Of a DNA stretch of 64,000 nt, positions 44,433 through 53,592 are shown piece after piece. A program made the translations under genes and the position numbers. Origin of the DNA: an uncultured Eubacterium sp. (GTDB lineage Bacteria > Bacillota > Clostridia > Lachnospirales > Lachnospiraceae); contig CAJTRZ010000011.1 in the NCBI GenBank assembly GCA_910578975.1, positions 1 to 64,000 on the forward strand, read 5' to 3'. How positions within the stretch are numbered: the first letter of the stretch is position 1; each line of letters opens with the position of its first letter. The notes below the pieces were generated by a model. That model saw only the letters and a program-made list of their open reading frames with translations, searched no databases and was not told the origin of the DNA.

Positions 44433-46517
44433 CTAAAAATGTTTATGTTTTTTGCGAAAGCCCATACTTGTCAAACAAATCACTTTGTCGAACAACATTA
44501 GCATGGTCGGTAGCACCAGTATTACTACAAACATACTGATAATTGCGCCTCTCGATAATAGACTGCAAAGCTGGCTGACCATATCAATATTAGAGTAAAC
44601 TCCCACGCCAAAGGTCGCAGCAAAAAAACAGAGCGCACTTACAATAATCGACATCATGGAATCCCCCAGTGCCTTGGCGATTGCAGGCTGCTTCTCCATC
44701 CCCTCCAATCGGTTTCTCTTGTATTTGTTTGTCATAAGTATTGCATAATCCACCGTAGCACCTAACTGGATGGTACCGATTACAACGCTGGCTATAAAGG
44801 GAATTACCGTTCCTGTATAAGACGTAAGCCCCATGTTGACAAAGATTGCAAACTCAATAACCATGACAAGCACAGCTGGGATTGACAGTGACTTAAAAAC
44901 CAAGAGGATAATCAAAAAGATAGCTCCAATGGATACGGTACTTACCCGCTTGAAGTCCTCGTCTGTAATTGTAATCAAATCCTTTGTGCAGGGAGCCTCC
45001 CCTATGAGCATAGCCTTTTTGTTATACATATGCACAATTTTATTGATTTCATCTACCTGCGTATTAACCTCATCAGATGCTGTGTTATATTCAGAGGAAA
45101 TAATCATCATCTGATATTTCCCGTTCTTAAAAACCCCTTCTAAACCTTCCGGGACAAACTCCTTTGGAATGGTCGGATCAAGTATAGAATCAAAAGACAT
45201 AGCAATCTTAATGCCGTCCAGTTTCTCAATATCCGCAATCATGTTTCGGCTATTCTTTGCCGTCATATCGCTTGGCGCAAGTATGATGTGGGTTGCCCCC
45301 ATATGATACTGCTCAGACAGTTTGTCATTTGCCTGTTTGCTAAACGAACTTTCTGGCATTGTGGAGGCCAAATCATAATATACATTTGTATGCGTATAAC
45401 CATAAACGGCTGGTACTAAAATGAGGATAAACAGAACAAGAACCACTCGATAATACTTTGTAATTCCATTCGAAATTTTTAGGGTATTTGGCATCAGAAC
45501 CTTATGCTTCGTTTTCTCGATTGTCTTGTCGAATACAAGCAGCATGGAAGGAAGAATCGTTACACAGCCAATAACCCCAATCACAACACCCTTTGCCATA
45601 ACAATTCCCAGATCAAGTCCTAGCGTAAACGTCATAAAACACAGTGCCAGAAATCCTGCAACTGTTGTAACAGAGCTTCCAGTTACGGATACCAACGTAT
45701 GGGAAATTGCATGCGCCATCGCTCTTTTTTTATCCCCGTCAAACCTTAAAATCTGCTCCTGATAGCTATGCCACAAGAAAATAGAATAATCCAAAGTAAC
45801 TGCGAGTTGCAATACTGCCGTCAATGCCATTGTCAAATAAGAGATTTCCCCTTGTATAAAATTTGTTCCAAGATTATAGATAATAGACATTCCAATGCTG
45901 AGCAAAAATAACAAGGGCGCCACAATAGATTCCATGGTAAATGCCATTACCCCAAAGCAAAGCAATACCGCAATCCCTATATAAATTGGTGTTTGCTGCA
46001 TAATCATATTCTTAGTGTCCGTATTCACCGCACCCATACCACTGACAAAGCAATGATCCTCTACCATCTTGTTCATCTGGTCGATTGCATTCATAGTCTC
46101 ATCTGCGCCCATAGTATCGGAAAAAATTACCACCATCAGCTGGCTGTCCGCATCCGAATTATTAAAGAAGTCATAGAGTTTATCCGGGAGAATTTCCCTC
46201 GGGATGCTAAGATCCGCAACAGAACCATACCAGAGAGTATCCTTCACTCCCTCCAATCCACTGATTTCGCTCTCCAAAACTTTTACATCCTGATTCTCCA
46301 TATGCTCAAGAATTATAAAGGATAGCGCCCCAGAGCCAAATTCATCCACCATAATATCCTGGCCTTTCATCGTTTCGATATTGCCCGGAAGATAGGAAAG
46401 AATATCATAATTAATCCTTGTATTTATAAAACTGATTGCTGATGGTATCAGAAGTACGAATGCAAGAATCAGTATAGGAATTCTTAACCTCACAATCCCT
46501 TTTCCAAATTTAATCAT
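44433..46517 (-). CDS. MMPL/RND-superfamily exporter
   Basis: The 694-residue protein has the RND layout twice: one membrane segment, an extracellular domain, then five to six segments. The repeated signatures are LAVTLDYSIFLWHSY and LGATVDYAILMTNKY, whose Asp residues are expected proton carriers. It probably exports lipids or hydrophobic compounds. The cassette (TetR, then heptad-repeat lipoprotein, then MMPL) is a recurring arrangement in Firmicutes. Its codons look richer in G+C than the flanking genes, which suggests later acquisition. A candidate TetR site lies upstream at 46561-46570. Confidence 0.88.
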   Translation of the reverse strand: MIKFGKGIVRLRIPILILAFVLLIPSAISFINTRINYDILSYLPGNIETMKGQDIMVDEFGSGALSFIILEHMENQDVKVLESEISGLEGVKDTLWYGSVADLSIPREILPDKLYDFFNNSDADSQLMVVIFSDTMGADETMNAIDQMNKMVEDHCFVSGMGAVNTDTKNMIMQQTPIYIGIAVLLCFGVMAFTMESIVAPLLFLLSIGMSIIYNLGTNFIQGEISYLTMALTAVLQLAVTLDYSIFLWHSYQEQILRFDGDKKRAMAHAISHTLVSVTGSSVTTVAGFLALCFMTFTLGLDLGIVMAKGVVIGVIGCVTILPSMLLVFDKTIEKTKHKVLMPNTLKISNGITKYYRVVLVLFILILVPAVYGYTHTNVYYDLASTMPESSFSKQANDKLSEQYHMGATHIILAPSDMTAKNSRNMIADIEKLDGIKIAMSFDSILDPTIPKEFVPEGLEGVFKNGKYQMMIISSEYNTASDEVNTQVDEINKIVHMYNKKAMLIGEAPCTKDLITITDEDFKRVSTVSIGAIFLIILLVFKSLSIPAVLVMVIEFAIFVNMGLTSYTGTVIPFIASVVIGTIQLGATVDYAILMTNKYKRNRLEGMEKQPAIAKALGDSMMSIIVSALCFFAATFGVGVYSNIDMVSQLCSLLSRGAIISMFVVILVLPTMLMLFDKVICLTSMGFRKKHKHF

Positions 46518-46560
46518 TTTACCTACTTGATATATTGTAATAGACTCATCTATTAGTCAT

Positions 46561-46570
46561 TACAAGTATA
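46561..46570. promoter_or_regulatory. Candidate TetR site before the MMPL gene
   Basis: TACAAGTATA (minus strand TATACTTGTA) matches nine of ten bases of the TACAyTTGTA motif found upstream of tetR and of the lipoprotein gene. Confidence 0.4.
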
Positions 46571-46823
46571 CCTTCTCCTTTCTATCAACCTTTTATAACC
46601 GTGGTTGATTACGGTGATTTATCTTTGTATTATTTTGATTCTAGTCGGATTTGACATTAGTAAATCAAAACACTTTTTTATCATCATTGATAAAGATATC
46701 TAAGAAATTGTTTCAAAATTTACTATTATTAATAAGAAGAATATTTTTTAAAACTGTGTATCCGCAAGCTACAACATTATTCTAAAACAGATATTCTCAT
46801 TAGTATGGAAGATACCGGTCTTT

Positions 46824-46987
46824 TCATTTTGCCCTATTTAAATATCTTCTCGATAATAAATACACTATTGCACTTATTAACCCCACTACTACAGACCCTA
46901 CCAGAAAAACTCAAGAGCATCTCTAAAAATGCTAAAGATAAATACTGTTACTATCTGTGATATATTAGCTTTTCCTAACTTTTTCAT
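46824..46987 (-). pseudogene. Possible gene remnant with an out-of-phase membrane segment
   Basis: On the minus strand an ATG at 46985-46987 starts MKKLGKANISQIVTVFIF and stops after 29 codons. A second frame then reads VGSVVVGLISAIVYLLSRR up to a stop at 46824-46826, a convincing C-terminal membrane anchor with basic residues after it. Together they look like the frameshifted end of a membrane protein. The rest of the 46518-47002 interval shows no ORF. The parent family was not recognised. Confidence 0.35.
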
Positions 46988-47002
46988 ATACTACCAACTA
47001 CT

Positions 47003-49288
47003 TTACTTGTCTGCCTTAATTTCTGCTGTTTTGAAAACAAACTTTACACTGCCTGTCATATTTTCATTTATTCCTGAAAATGATTGATACGATTTTCCGT
47101 TATTTAAAATCTCTTCTACCGCATCAATAACATCCTTTGTATCATTACCGAAAATATCTGCAATCTTGCTGATACCATCTTTGTTCAGCTTTATCACACC
47201 ATTTTTTAATGTCTTTGTTCCATCAAATAAATTTGCAATTCCAGAACCAAGAGTTCCTGTTCCCTTAGCCAAAGTCTTTGCACCTTCACTAATTTTTCCT
47301 GCTCCTGAATCTACTGTTCGAATACCGGCTTTAACTTGTGGACTGGCTTTACCAAGTTTTTTATTCATTTCACGTGTTCCGTCAGTTAAAGATTTCATTC
47401 CGTCATTTAATGTATCTGCTCCTGCCTTTAATTTTCCTGTTCCATCTGACAATGATTTTGCACCACCAGATAAGTTCTTTGTTCCCTCTGCCATCTGTCC
47501 TGTACCAGAAACTAATGTTCCTGCTCCTGTATTTAATGTTTTTATTCCTGCATAAAGCGTTCCAATACCTGTATTCAGACTTGAAGTTCCATTTTCCAAA
47601 GCTGTCATTCCCTCTAACAGCGCTTTCATTTCTGCTTCCTTGCCTGCAATCTGTGTCTCAAAAGCAGCTTTTACATTTTCTAACGTCTGAACGCTATAAT
47701 ATGCCTGCACCAACTGATAATACACTTTTGTATTTAACCCCTTTGCCTGGAGAACAGCACTCAGTTCCATGCCATTATTAACTGCTGCGTTGATTCCCTC
47801 TACTGTCTGATTTAATGCGTTCTTACTTGATATAGCTCCACCAGTGGCACTTCCAACCTGTTTGATAACATCATTCATCTGTGCATGTATTGAATCCGGT
47901 GTCCCCTGTAATGTTCCAGCCAGTTCCTTTACGCCTGCATTTGCCGCTTTTGCCCCCTGCACCAATGCCTTTGCACCGTTATTAAGTCCCTGGCTTTTCA
48001 CGTTTCCATTACTATCTTTTACATCTTCAAACGCAGCCTGAGCTGTTTTTAATCCTGTAGATAAAGAACCGGCGCCTTCATTTATCTTTGCTGCTGCACT
48101 GTTTAACTCTTTTGCTCCACTGTTTAAACTTTTTGCTCCACTATCCAACTGTTTTGATGCTGATTTTACATTCTGTGTACCTTTATATAACTTCTGTGCA
48201 CCTTTATCTGCTGACTGTACGCCATTTATTAATGCTTTGTTAAATGTTTCATAACTGCCTAATAATTTAGTCGTTCCTAAATATAAATCTGCTGTATATT
48301 TTGCAATATCTTTTGCACCATCATTGATTTTTATAGAACCACTCTTTAATTCTCCTGCACCGTTCTGAAGGTCTCCTGCACCTTTTTCTAATTGGTTCGT
48401 CCCATCTGTTAATTCAGCCATCTTACCTTCTATATCTGAAAAATCTAACGCCTCTTCTAAATTCATATCACCGATTTCTGATGTTGCAATCGTAAGTGCC
48501 ATATTCATTTCAAAATCTTTGACATCTGCTGTAATTGTAAAAGATTCTGGAATATCTATATCTTTCATTAACTCTCCTGCTTTACTCGCCTTTGCAGTCA
48601 GACTATCTTTAAATCCCGGAGCTCCATATCCTATGACAATAGATGAATCATCGTAATCAATCACTTTTCCATTTTCTACTTTTACATTTGTAAAGTTATC
48701 GCTAAGAACGATTCCTGTCAGTGCAATAAACGGAACAAACCCGCCCTCACTAGCTGAATTGTTCATATAATCATAGACAATTTTTACTGTCCCGCTTTTT
48801 CCTGCCATCTGCTCCGGTGCAGTCTCTTCTCCGTCAAGATAATAACTTACATTAATCTTAACAGGAGTTTCTTTAGATGTTGTTCCCTGATAAGAAATAT
48901 CCTCTCCACGGTTTTCCCATATTAGCTTTCCATTGTCAAAAGTAAACTTTTCATCACCCTTTAAATTTTTTATATTGTCAAGATCTGACACATCACTAAT
49001 ATTATCTTTATCTGAAACTTTTAACACATTGCTGACCGTTGTCTTTGCCACTGTTCCATCTGCATTCATTTCAACAAATACAGTTTCTTTCTTTTCTGTA
49101 TCTACACCATCTCCAATTTTACTATTCAACAACGCTTCCATCCTGTTTACACTTACTGTCGCCTCTGCTGCTTCCTTTTTGCCAAAGTTCTTTTTCTCTG
49201 TATAAGAACTTTCACAGCCAGCCAGACACCATGCTGACATTGTCATTACTAAAACTAAACTGATTCCCTTATGAACATATTTCTTCAT
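47003..49288 (-). CDS. Large lipoprotein with xLxxG heptad repeats (YhgE/Pip-like)
   Basis: The 761-residue protein has a signal peptide with lipobox CLAGC (Cys about 25). After a beta-rich N-terminal part (about 40-280) come two long arrays of 7-residue repeats of the L-x-x-G-x type (KLKAGADTLNDGMKSLTDG and similar), predicted helical or coiled, about 285-430 and 585-715. Such X-X-X-Leu-X-X-Gly proteins accompany MMPL exporters and may form an extracellular spacer or adaptor. The gene lies between tetR and the exporter gene. A palindromic TetR-like site is upstream. Confidence 0.8.
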   Translation of the reverse strand: MKKYVHKGISLVLVMTMSAWCLAGCESSYTEKKNFGKKEAAEATVSVNRMEALLNSKIGDGVDTEKKETVFVEMNADGTVAKTTVSNVLKVSDKDNISDVSDLDNIKNLKGDEKFTFDNGKLIWENRGEDISYQGTTSKETPVKINVSYYLDGEETAPEQMAGKSGTVKIVYDYMNNSASEGGFVPFIALTGIVLSDNFTNVKVENGKVIDYDDSSIVIGYGAPGFKDSLTAKASKAGELMKDIDIPESFTITADVKDFEMNMALTIATSEIGDMNLEEALDFSDIEGKMAELTDGTNQLEKGAGDLQNGAGELKSGSIKINDGAKDIAKYTADLYLGTTKLLGSYETFNKALINGVQSADKGAQKLYKGTQNVKSASKQLDSGAKSLNSGAKELNSAAAKINEGAGSLSTGLKTAQAAFEDVKDSNGNVKSQGLNNGAKALVQGAKAANAGVKELAGTLQGTPDSIHAQMNDVIKQVGSATGGAISSKNALNQTVEGINAAVNNGMELSAVLQAKGLNTKVYYQLVQAYYSVQTLENVKAAFETQIAGKEAEMKALLEGMTALENGTSSLNTGIGTLYAGIKTLNTGAGTLVSGTGQMAEGTKNLSGGAKSLSDGTGKLKAGADTLNDGMKSLTDGTREMNKKLGKASPQVKAGIRTVDSGAGKISEGAKTLAKGTGTLGSGIANLFDGTKTLKNGVIKLNKDGISKIADIFGNDTKDVIDAVEEILNNGKSYQSFSGINENMTGSVKFVFKTAEIKADK

Positions 49289-49348
49289 AACAAAATAATC
49301 TCCTTTTATTTTTTTCTACAATACAGTATACATTAGTAATAAAAAAAA

Positions 49349-49409
49349 GCATTATACATTTTTATACAAGGGCTTGTTTTTTTTACACTTGTATAAAATT
49401 GTATAATGC
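49349..49409. promoter_or_regulatory. Large inverted repeat: tetR terminator overlapping a TetR-like operator
   Basis: GCATTATACATTTTTATACA and two more bases (49349-49370) are complementary to 49388-49409 with one mismatch around a 17-nt loop. On the minus strand eight T follow, so it terminates tetR. Within it, 49384-49393 is TACACTTGTA, and 49379-49397 matches the site upstream of tetR in 18 of 19 bases. It therefore may also control the lipoprotein gene. Confidence 0.65.
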
Positions 49410-49505
49410 TTTTCTATTTTGTATGACATTTATATGTTTTCTTTGTTTGTACAAAAAACATATATTTTCCAATAAAAGTATTCTTTTCAAACACTTGGCT
49501 GTATT

Positions 49506-50084
49506 TTACTTTTGTCCTTCTTTTTTACGGTGCATATAGATTTCGTATCCCAGTTCTTCATTTTTGAGAATAATATGTTGAAGCAATATTGCCAGTTCCT
49601 CTTCCTTCTCTTTCATACCTTTCAATGCCCAGTCAACAATCATACCTGTCAGACCATATGCAAAAAATCCAGCATAAATATCCTGCTCTTTTTCGCTTAA
49701 ACGACTATATAATTCCAAATCTGCAATGGCTTTTTTAAACAACTTTGCAAATATTTTATTGCTGTATTCAGCAAAAAAGTTATTTGAAGATTTAATTGTA
49801 TTCATAAAAAAAGATTTCTGCTGTTTCATATATTTAAACAACTCTACTAACTTTTCAACCCAGTTTTCAAACGTTAAGTCTTCCGTAAGCGGAATAAATA
49901 AATCCTGATTATAAATCCAGCTAAGTAACTCATATTTATCATTAAAATGATAATAGAAAGTCTGTCTGTTCACACCGCAATAATCTGTTATATCAGCTAC
50001 AGTAATTTTATCTAGTATTTTTATAGCACCTAATTCTTTTAAACTTTGTGCCAACGCTTTTTTTGTTATATTGGAATTAGCCAT
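49506..50084 (-). CDS. TetR-family repressor
   Basis: This 192-residue protein has an N-terminal HTH (ITVADITDYCGVNRQTFYYHFNDKYELLSW), with the FYYHF signature of TetR regulators, and a helical ligand-binding C-terminal part like that of DhaS-type members. It probably represses itself and the exporter cassette downstream until an inducer binds. AGGAGG precedes the ATG. Confidence 0.88.
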   Translation of the reverse strand: MANSNITKKALAQSLKELGAIKILDKITVADITDYCGVNRQTFYYHFNDKYELLSWIYNQDLFIPLTEDLTFENWVEKLVELFKYMKQQKSFFMNTIKSSNNFFAEYSNKIFAKLFKKAIADLELYSRLSEKEQDIYAGFFAYGLTGMIVDWALKGMKEKEEELAILLQHIILKNEELGYEIYMHRKKEGQK

Positions 50085-50130
50085 AATATCCTCCTGCTAC
50101 GAATATTCATTTTGTTTACATTAGTTATAT

Positions 50131-50149
50131 TTTTTTACATTTGTATAAA
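50131..50149. promoter_or_regulatory. Candidate TetR operator upstream of tetR
   Basis: TTTTTTACATTTGTATAAA contains the palindrome TACATTTGTA (50136-50145) and repeats the sequence at 49379-49397 with one mismatch. Confidence 0.6.
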
Positions 50150-50194
50150 TATCGTATAGGTGTAATATAACAAAAACTTATTTTAAAATCAACA

Positions 50195-50230
50195 AAAATA
50201 TAGCAGAGTTTCTGAACCCTGCCATATTTT
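50195..50230 (-). terminator. Terminator of the HAD/GtrA operon
   Basis: AAAATATGGCAG pairs with CTGCTATATTTT on the minus strand (one wobble) and runs into TTTTTG, 4 nt after the HAD stop. Confidence 0.75.
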
Positions 50231-50233
50231 CAT

Positions 50234-51037
50234 TTACAATATGTATTTTTCAATTACCTTGGCGATACCATCTTCATTATTCGACAATGTTATATAATCG
50301 GCTGCGCTTTTTACTGCATCTACTGCATTTGCCATTGCCACACCAACCCCTGCATACTGAATCATTGACAAATCATTAAATCCATCACCGCAGGCTATAA
50401 TATTTTCTCTGGAAATTCCTAATTTGGATGTTAAAACCTTAATAGATGCCGCTTTATCAATCCCTTTAGGAACCACTTCTATAAAATAATCACAAGAACG
50501 GTAAATTCCAAGTTCATGTCCAAACTTATCTGCTAAAATTTTCTCATGATATTCTGATAGTTCCGGTTCAACGGTAAAAAGACATTTGTTCGGATTATAG
50601 TTTACATATTTCACTACATCTGTCATATATGCAGGAATTTTATTGATAAACATAGCCTCCATTGCAATATATTTATCCATTCTTGTAGCTACTAAAGCAT
50701 GATTTGCATCATAAGTTATCAATCCTAAATTATTCTGTCTGGCATATCTAAGTAGTTCCGGAATATATTTTCTATCCATTACATTTTCAAAAACCGTTTC
50801 CTTTGTTTTCCAGTTAATAATCTTACCACCATTAAAAGACAATATGTATCCACCATACTTTTCTAATTCCAGTTCTTTTGCCACAGGCAACATTCCCGGC
50901 GTCGGACGTCCTGATGCCAAAGCTACAATATGTCCCTGTTTCTGAATTTCCATCAAAGCCTCCTTCGTCTTTGGTGTTATCTTTTTTTCATCATTGGTAA
51001 GTGTTCCATCTAAGTCTAAAAAAATTATTTTCTGCAT
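50234..51037 (-). CDS. Cof-type HAD phosphatase
   Basis: The 267-residue protein has all motifs intact: FLDLDGTLTND, ALASGRPTPGM, the Lys in VPKGIDKAA and ACGDGFNDLSMI. Cof-type enzymes dephosphorylate sugar phosphates and flavin or pyridoxal phosphates. It contrasts with the inactive-looking homologue at 1358-2143. The gene follows gtrA-like by 12 nt. Confidence 0.87.
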   Translation of the reverse strand: MQKIIFLDLDGTLTNDEKKITPKTKEALMEIQKQGHIVALASGRPTPGMLPVAKELELEKYGGYILSFNGGKIINWKTKETVFENVMDRKYIPELLRYARQNNLGLITYDANHALVATRMDKYIAMEAMFINKIPAYMTDVVKYVNYNPNKCLFTVEPELSEYHEKILADKFGHELGIYRSCDYFIEVVPKGIDKAASIKVLTSKLGISRENIIACGDGFNDLSMIQYAGVGVAMANAVDAVKSAADYITLSNNEDGIAKVIEKYIL

Positions 51038-51049
51038 ATGTATTTCCTT

Positions 51050-51460
51050 TTATTTTTCCTTTGTATTGATTTCTTTTCCAAATACGATAAATCGATCATA
51101 TAGATATTCTGTAACAAAATTAAGCAACATATTAAACACTGTTACCAAATAATCATTCCATCCTAATGTTTCTACAAGATAACTCCCACCGATAGTTGTC
51201 ACCGGTGTAAATATCAGATAAAAAACCGCCACTTTCATCATTGCTATTGGAATGTTGTTTGCTGCCTTAAAAGTAAATTCACGATTTAATGTAAAATTCC
51301 ACAAAATTGACAATACCAGTGCAGTCAAATATCGTGGCCAGTACGGCAGTGATGTCAATTCTGTAAGCAGAGTAAATGCTAAAATCTGTATTACTCCTGC
51401 TGAAATAGAGAATAATGTAAATTTAATTACCCTTATTGTTTCTTCTTTCTTTGCTGTCAT
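51050..51460 (-). CDS. GtrA-like membrane protein
   Basis: The 136-residue protein has four membrane segments and the GtrA pattern (IKFTLFSISAGVIQILAF, LSILWNFTLNREFTF, EYLYDRFIVFG). GtrA proteins are thought to help flip undecaprenyl-linked sugars for surface glycan decoration. No glycosyltransferase lies next to it, so its partner is elsewhere. Confidence 0.83.
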   Translation of the reverse strand: MTAKKEETIRVIKFTLFSISAGVIQILAFTLLTELTSLPYWPRYLTALVLSILWNFTLNREFTFKAANNIPIAMMKVAVFYLIFTPVTTIGGSYLVETLGWNDYLVTVFNMLLNFVTEYLYDRFIVFGKEINTKEK

Positions 51461-51508
51461 TTGTTCCTCCTCTAAAATTATTAATGTATATTTTATCCAT
51501 GTATCAAG

Positions 51509-52081
51509 TTAAGTATGAAACCGGCGACGCAGTTCCCTCACAAAGTCATTGCCAAGTGTCACTACACATGCTGATAATAAAAGTAGTGCGCTACCTCCCA
51601 TCACAGCCAATGCCCATCTACTTTCTTCATGCCATACACAAAGACCAATAGCAGCTCCCACTATGGCAAAAATAATCAACAATAACATTGGCAGCATGTT
51701 CTGCTTCTGCCTTTCAATATCTGTAAAAAACATCAATCCCGAAACGACAAGTCCACAAAAACACACTATAGGAACTACTTCAATTGCCCAGCCGGGTGCA
51801 AGAAAAACATCAATCAATGTTAAAAGTATGCTTGTACATATTATGGTTTTAATAAACTGACTAATGCGGTTATACTCTACCAGATCAGGAGATAAAATTA
51901 ACGTCCATACTGTATATAGCGACATTAAAACAACGATACTCCATGCACTTCCACCTGTTACTATATTCACAATAGGACAAATAACCGTCGCAACAAAAAA
52001 CAACCACCTTATCGTACTGAAGAACTTCTGACGTTTTAATTTTCGTTTTTCTACATATGGATATGTTATTTTAATTTTCAT
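51509..52081 (-). CDS. DUF6320-like small membrane protein
   Basis: The 190-residue protein has a basic N-terminus (EKRKLKRQKFF) and about six membrane segments. It overlaps the upstream acyltransferase-like gene by 11 nt (its ATG lies inside the last codons), so the products are made together. I associate this pairing with DUF6320 proteins. Function unknown; it may anchor or assist the acyltransferase at the membrane. Confidence 0.6.
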   Translation of the reverse strand: MKIKITYPYVEKRKLKRQKFFSTIRWLFFVATVICPIVNIVTGGSAWSIVVLMSLYTVWTLILSPDLVEYNRISQFIKTIICTSILLTLIDVFLAPGWAIEVVPIVCFCGLVVSGLMFFTDIERQKQNMLPMLLLIIFAIVGAAIGLCVWHEESRWALAVMGGSALLLLSACVVTLGNDFVRELRRRFHT

Positions 52082-53567
52082 AGTTCTCGCTCCCTTCTAC
52101 CGTCACTTCCACTCCGTCAGCCTGCAGTAAATCATACATTTTCTCTTCAAAAGAAGGATCTACTGTCATCTTTGCGATAGAGAAAGTCGTTATACTATCA
52201 AAAGTTACCACAGAACATCCGGCACGATTAGTGATAGCTGTACCTAAAATAAAATCCATACTTTCAATGTGTTTTGAAATAGAAGAAGGCATTTCGACAC
52301 CCCCCAAATTAGAAAGCGTATTCGTAAATATTTTGTCTCCCAAAAATCCGTAAATTACTTTTGCAACAGGCTGCTTCACTACAAGTGGAACATATTTCAA
52401 CATATTCACCATTTTTTCAGTTGATGTAAGCATCTCATTCATTGCTTCTTTCGATGCTTTTTTATGTAACTGCTCATTAATTTCATCTATCATAGACGGA
52501 GCATCACCAATTTTGTTTATTGGTATCCGAATTCCACAATACATTGAAAAGTTACGAACAGTTTTTGATGGATAAAACTTGCGCATATTGACCGGAACCT
52601 GAATATTCATATCTCCTGATAACTCATCCGTTGCAGCTTTTCCTGCAAGAAACATAATCATCAATAAATAACCGGTAACTGTTGTATTGTATTTTTTTGC
52701 CACACCTTTTAGTTCCAATGTATTCATTTTCAGATGTACAATACGGCAAGGTGTGTTTACTGCAAGCCTGCCACTCATCTGCACCGCAGATTTATCAATA
52801 AATCCGGAAGTTGTATCACTTTGCGGAACTTTGGCAAAAGTATTTTCAAACTCTTCTACAGTTGGAGTATCGTTTGCCTCCCAAAGTGTATCATCTAACA
52901 CAATCTCTGTCTCTGCCAACTTTAAATATTCTGCTACCAAAGTTTTCAGAAAAGTCATTCCGCCTGTTCCGTCCGTCAGCACATGAAAAAATTCTACACT
53001 GATACGATTGTTGTAATATAAAACACGAAATGACTGCGAACCACTGTATGAAACCTGAATCGGCTGACATGGAATATCATTTTCCTGTTCAATACAAAAT
53101 CGTCTTTTTGCCGTATCCAGATAATGCCAGAAAAACCCTTTTTTCAACGTCGTCGCAAAACTTGGGAAGCGCTTTATTGTAAAGTTTAAAGCCATTTGTA
53201 ACAGCTCTGGAACAACATCTTTTTTTAAATAAACTGACATCCGAAACATCGGCATCCTGCCGTGTTTCATTGACATTGGATAAATCTTTGCCGCATCATC
53301 AAGTGCAAACCACAATATGGGCGGCCTTGCATAAAATCCACCAAGAAATTTAATATCTAACCGTTCTAACGCCTTTTCCAAGGGTATCCCCACCGTCTCG
53401 TAATATAAAATTGCCTTTTCAAAATCCTCACGCAATGCCTTCTTTTCAGTATTTTTCAAAAGACAATGCGTGTTAAATTCCTGAAAAAACTCTTTTAACA
53501 TTACTATATTTTCATCTGACTGTTTTTCTATATATTGTTCAAAATAATTATCCTGATTTTTTTTCAT
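52071..53567 (-). CDS. Condensation/alcohol-acyltransferase-like protein
   Basis: The 498-residue protein has the two-lobed CoA-dependent acyltransferase layout: VEFFHVLTDGTGGMTFLKTL corresponds to the HHxxxDG active site with the first His replaced by Phe and the catalytic second His kept; VPVNMRKFYPSKTVRNFSMY fits the channel segment. Relatives include wax-ester/alcohol acetyltransferases and condensation domains. It likely transfers an acyl group to a lipid or alcohol. It is coupled to the membrane protein downstream. Confidence 0.75.
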   Translation of the reverse strand: MKKNQDNYFEQYIEKQSDENIVMLKEFFQEFNTHCLLKNTEKKALREDFEKAILYYETVGIPLEKALERLDIKFLGGFYARPPILWFALDDAAKIYPMSMKHGRMPMFRMSVYLKKDVVPELLQMALNFTIKRFPSFATTLKKGFFWHYLDTAKRRFCIEQENDIPCQPIQVSYSGSQSFRVLYYNNRISVEFFHVLTDGTGGMTFLKTLVAEYLKLAETEIVLDDTLWEANDTPTVEEFENTFAKVPQSDTTSGFIDKSAVQMSGRLAVNTPCRIVHLKMNTLELKGVAKKYNTTVTGYLLMIMFLAGKAATDELSGDMNIQVPVNMRKFYPSKTVRNFSMYCGIRIPINKIGDAPSMIDEINEQLHKKASKEAMNEMLTSTEKMVNMLKYVPLVVKQPVAKVIYGFLGDKIFTNTLSNLGGVEMPSSISKHIESMDFILGTAITNRAGCSVVTFDSITTFSIAKMTVDPSFEEKMYDLLQADGVEVTVEGSENYEN

Positions 53568-53592
53568 ATACTTATCCCTGAATTTTTTTATT

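Noticed and set aside
46518..46823. A functional gene between MMPL and the lipoprotein
   Set aside because: All frames are closed by stops within short distances; only the remnant at 46824-46987 has protein-like sequence.
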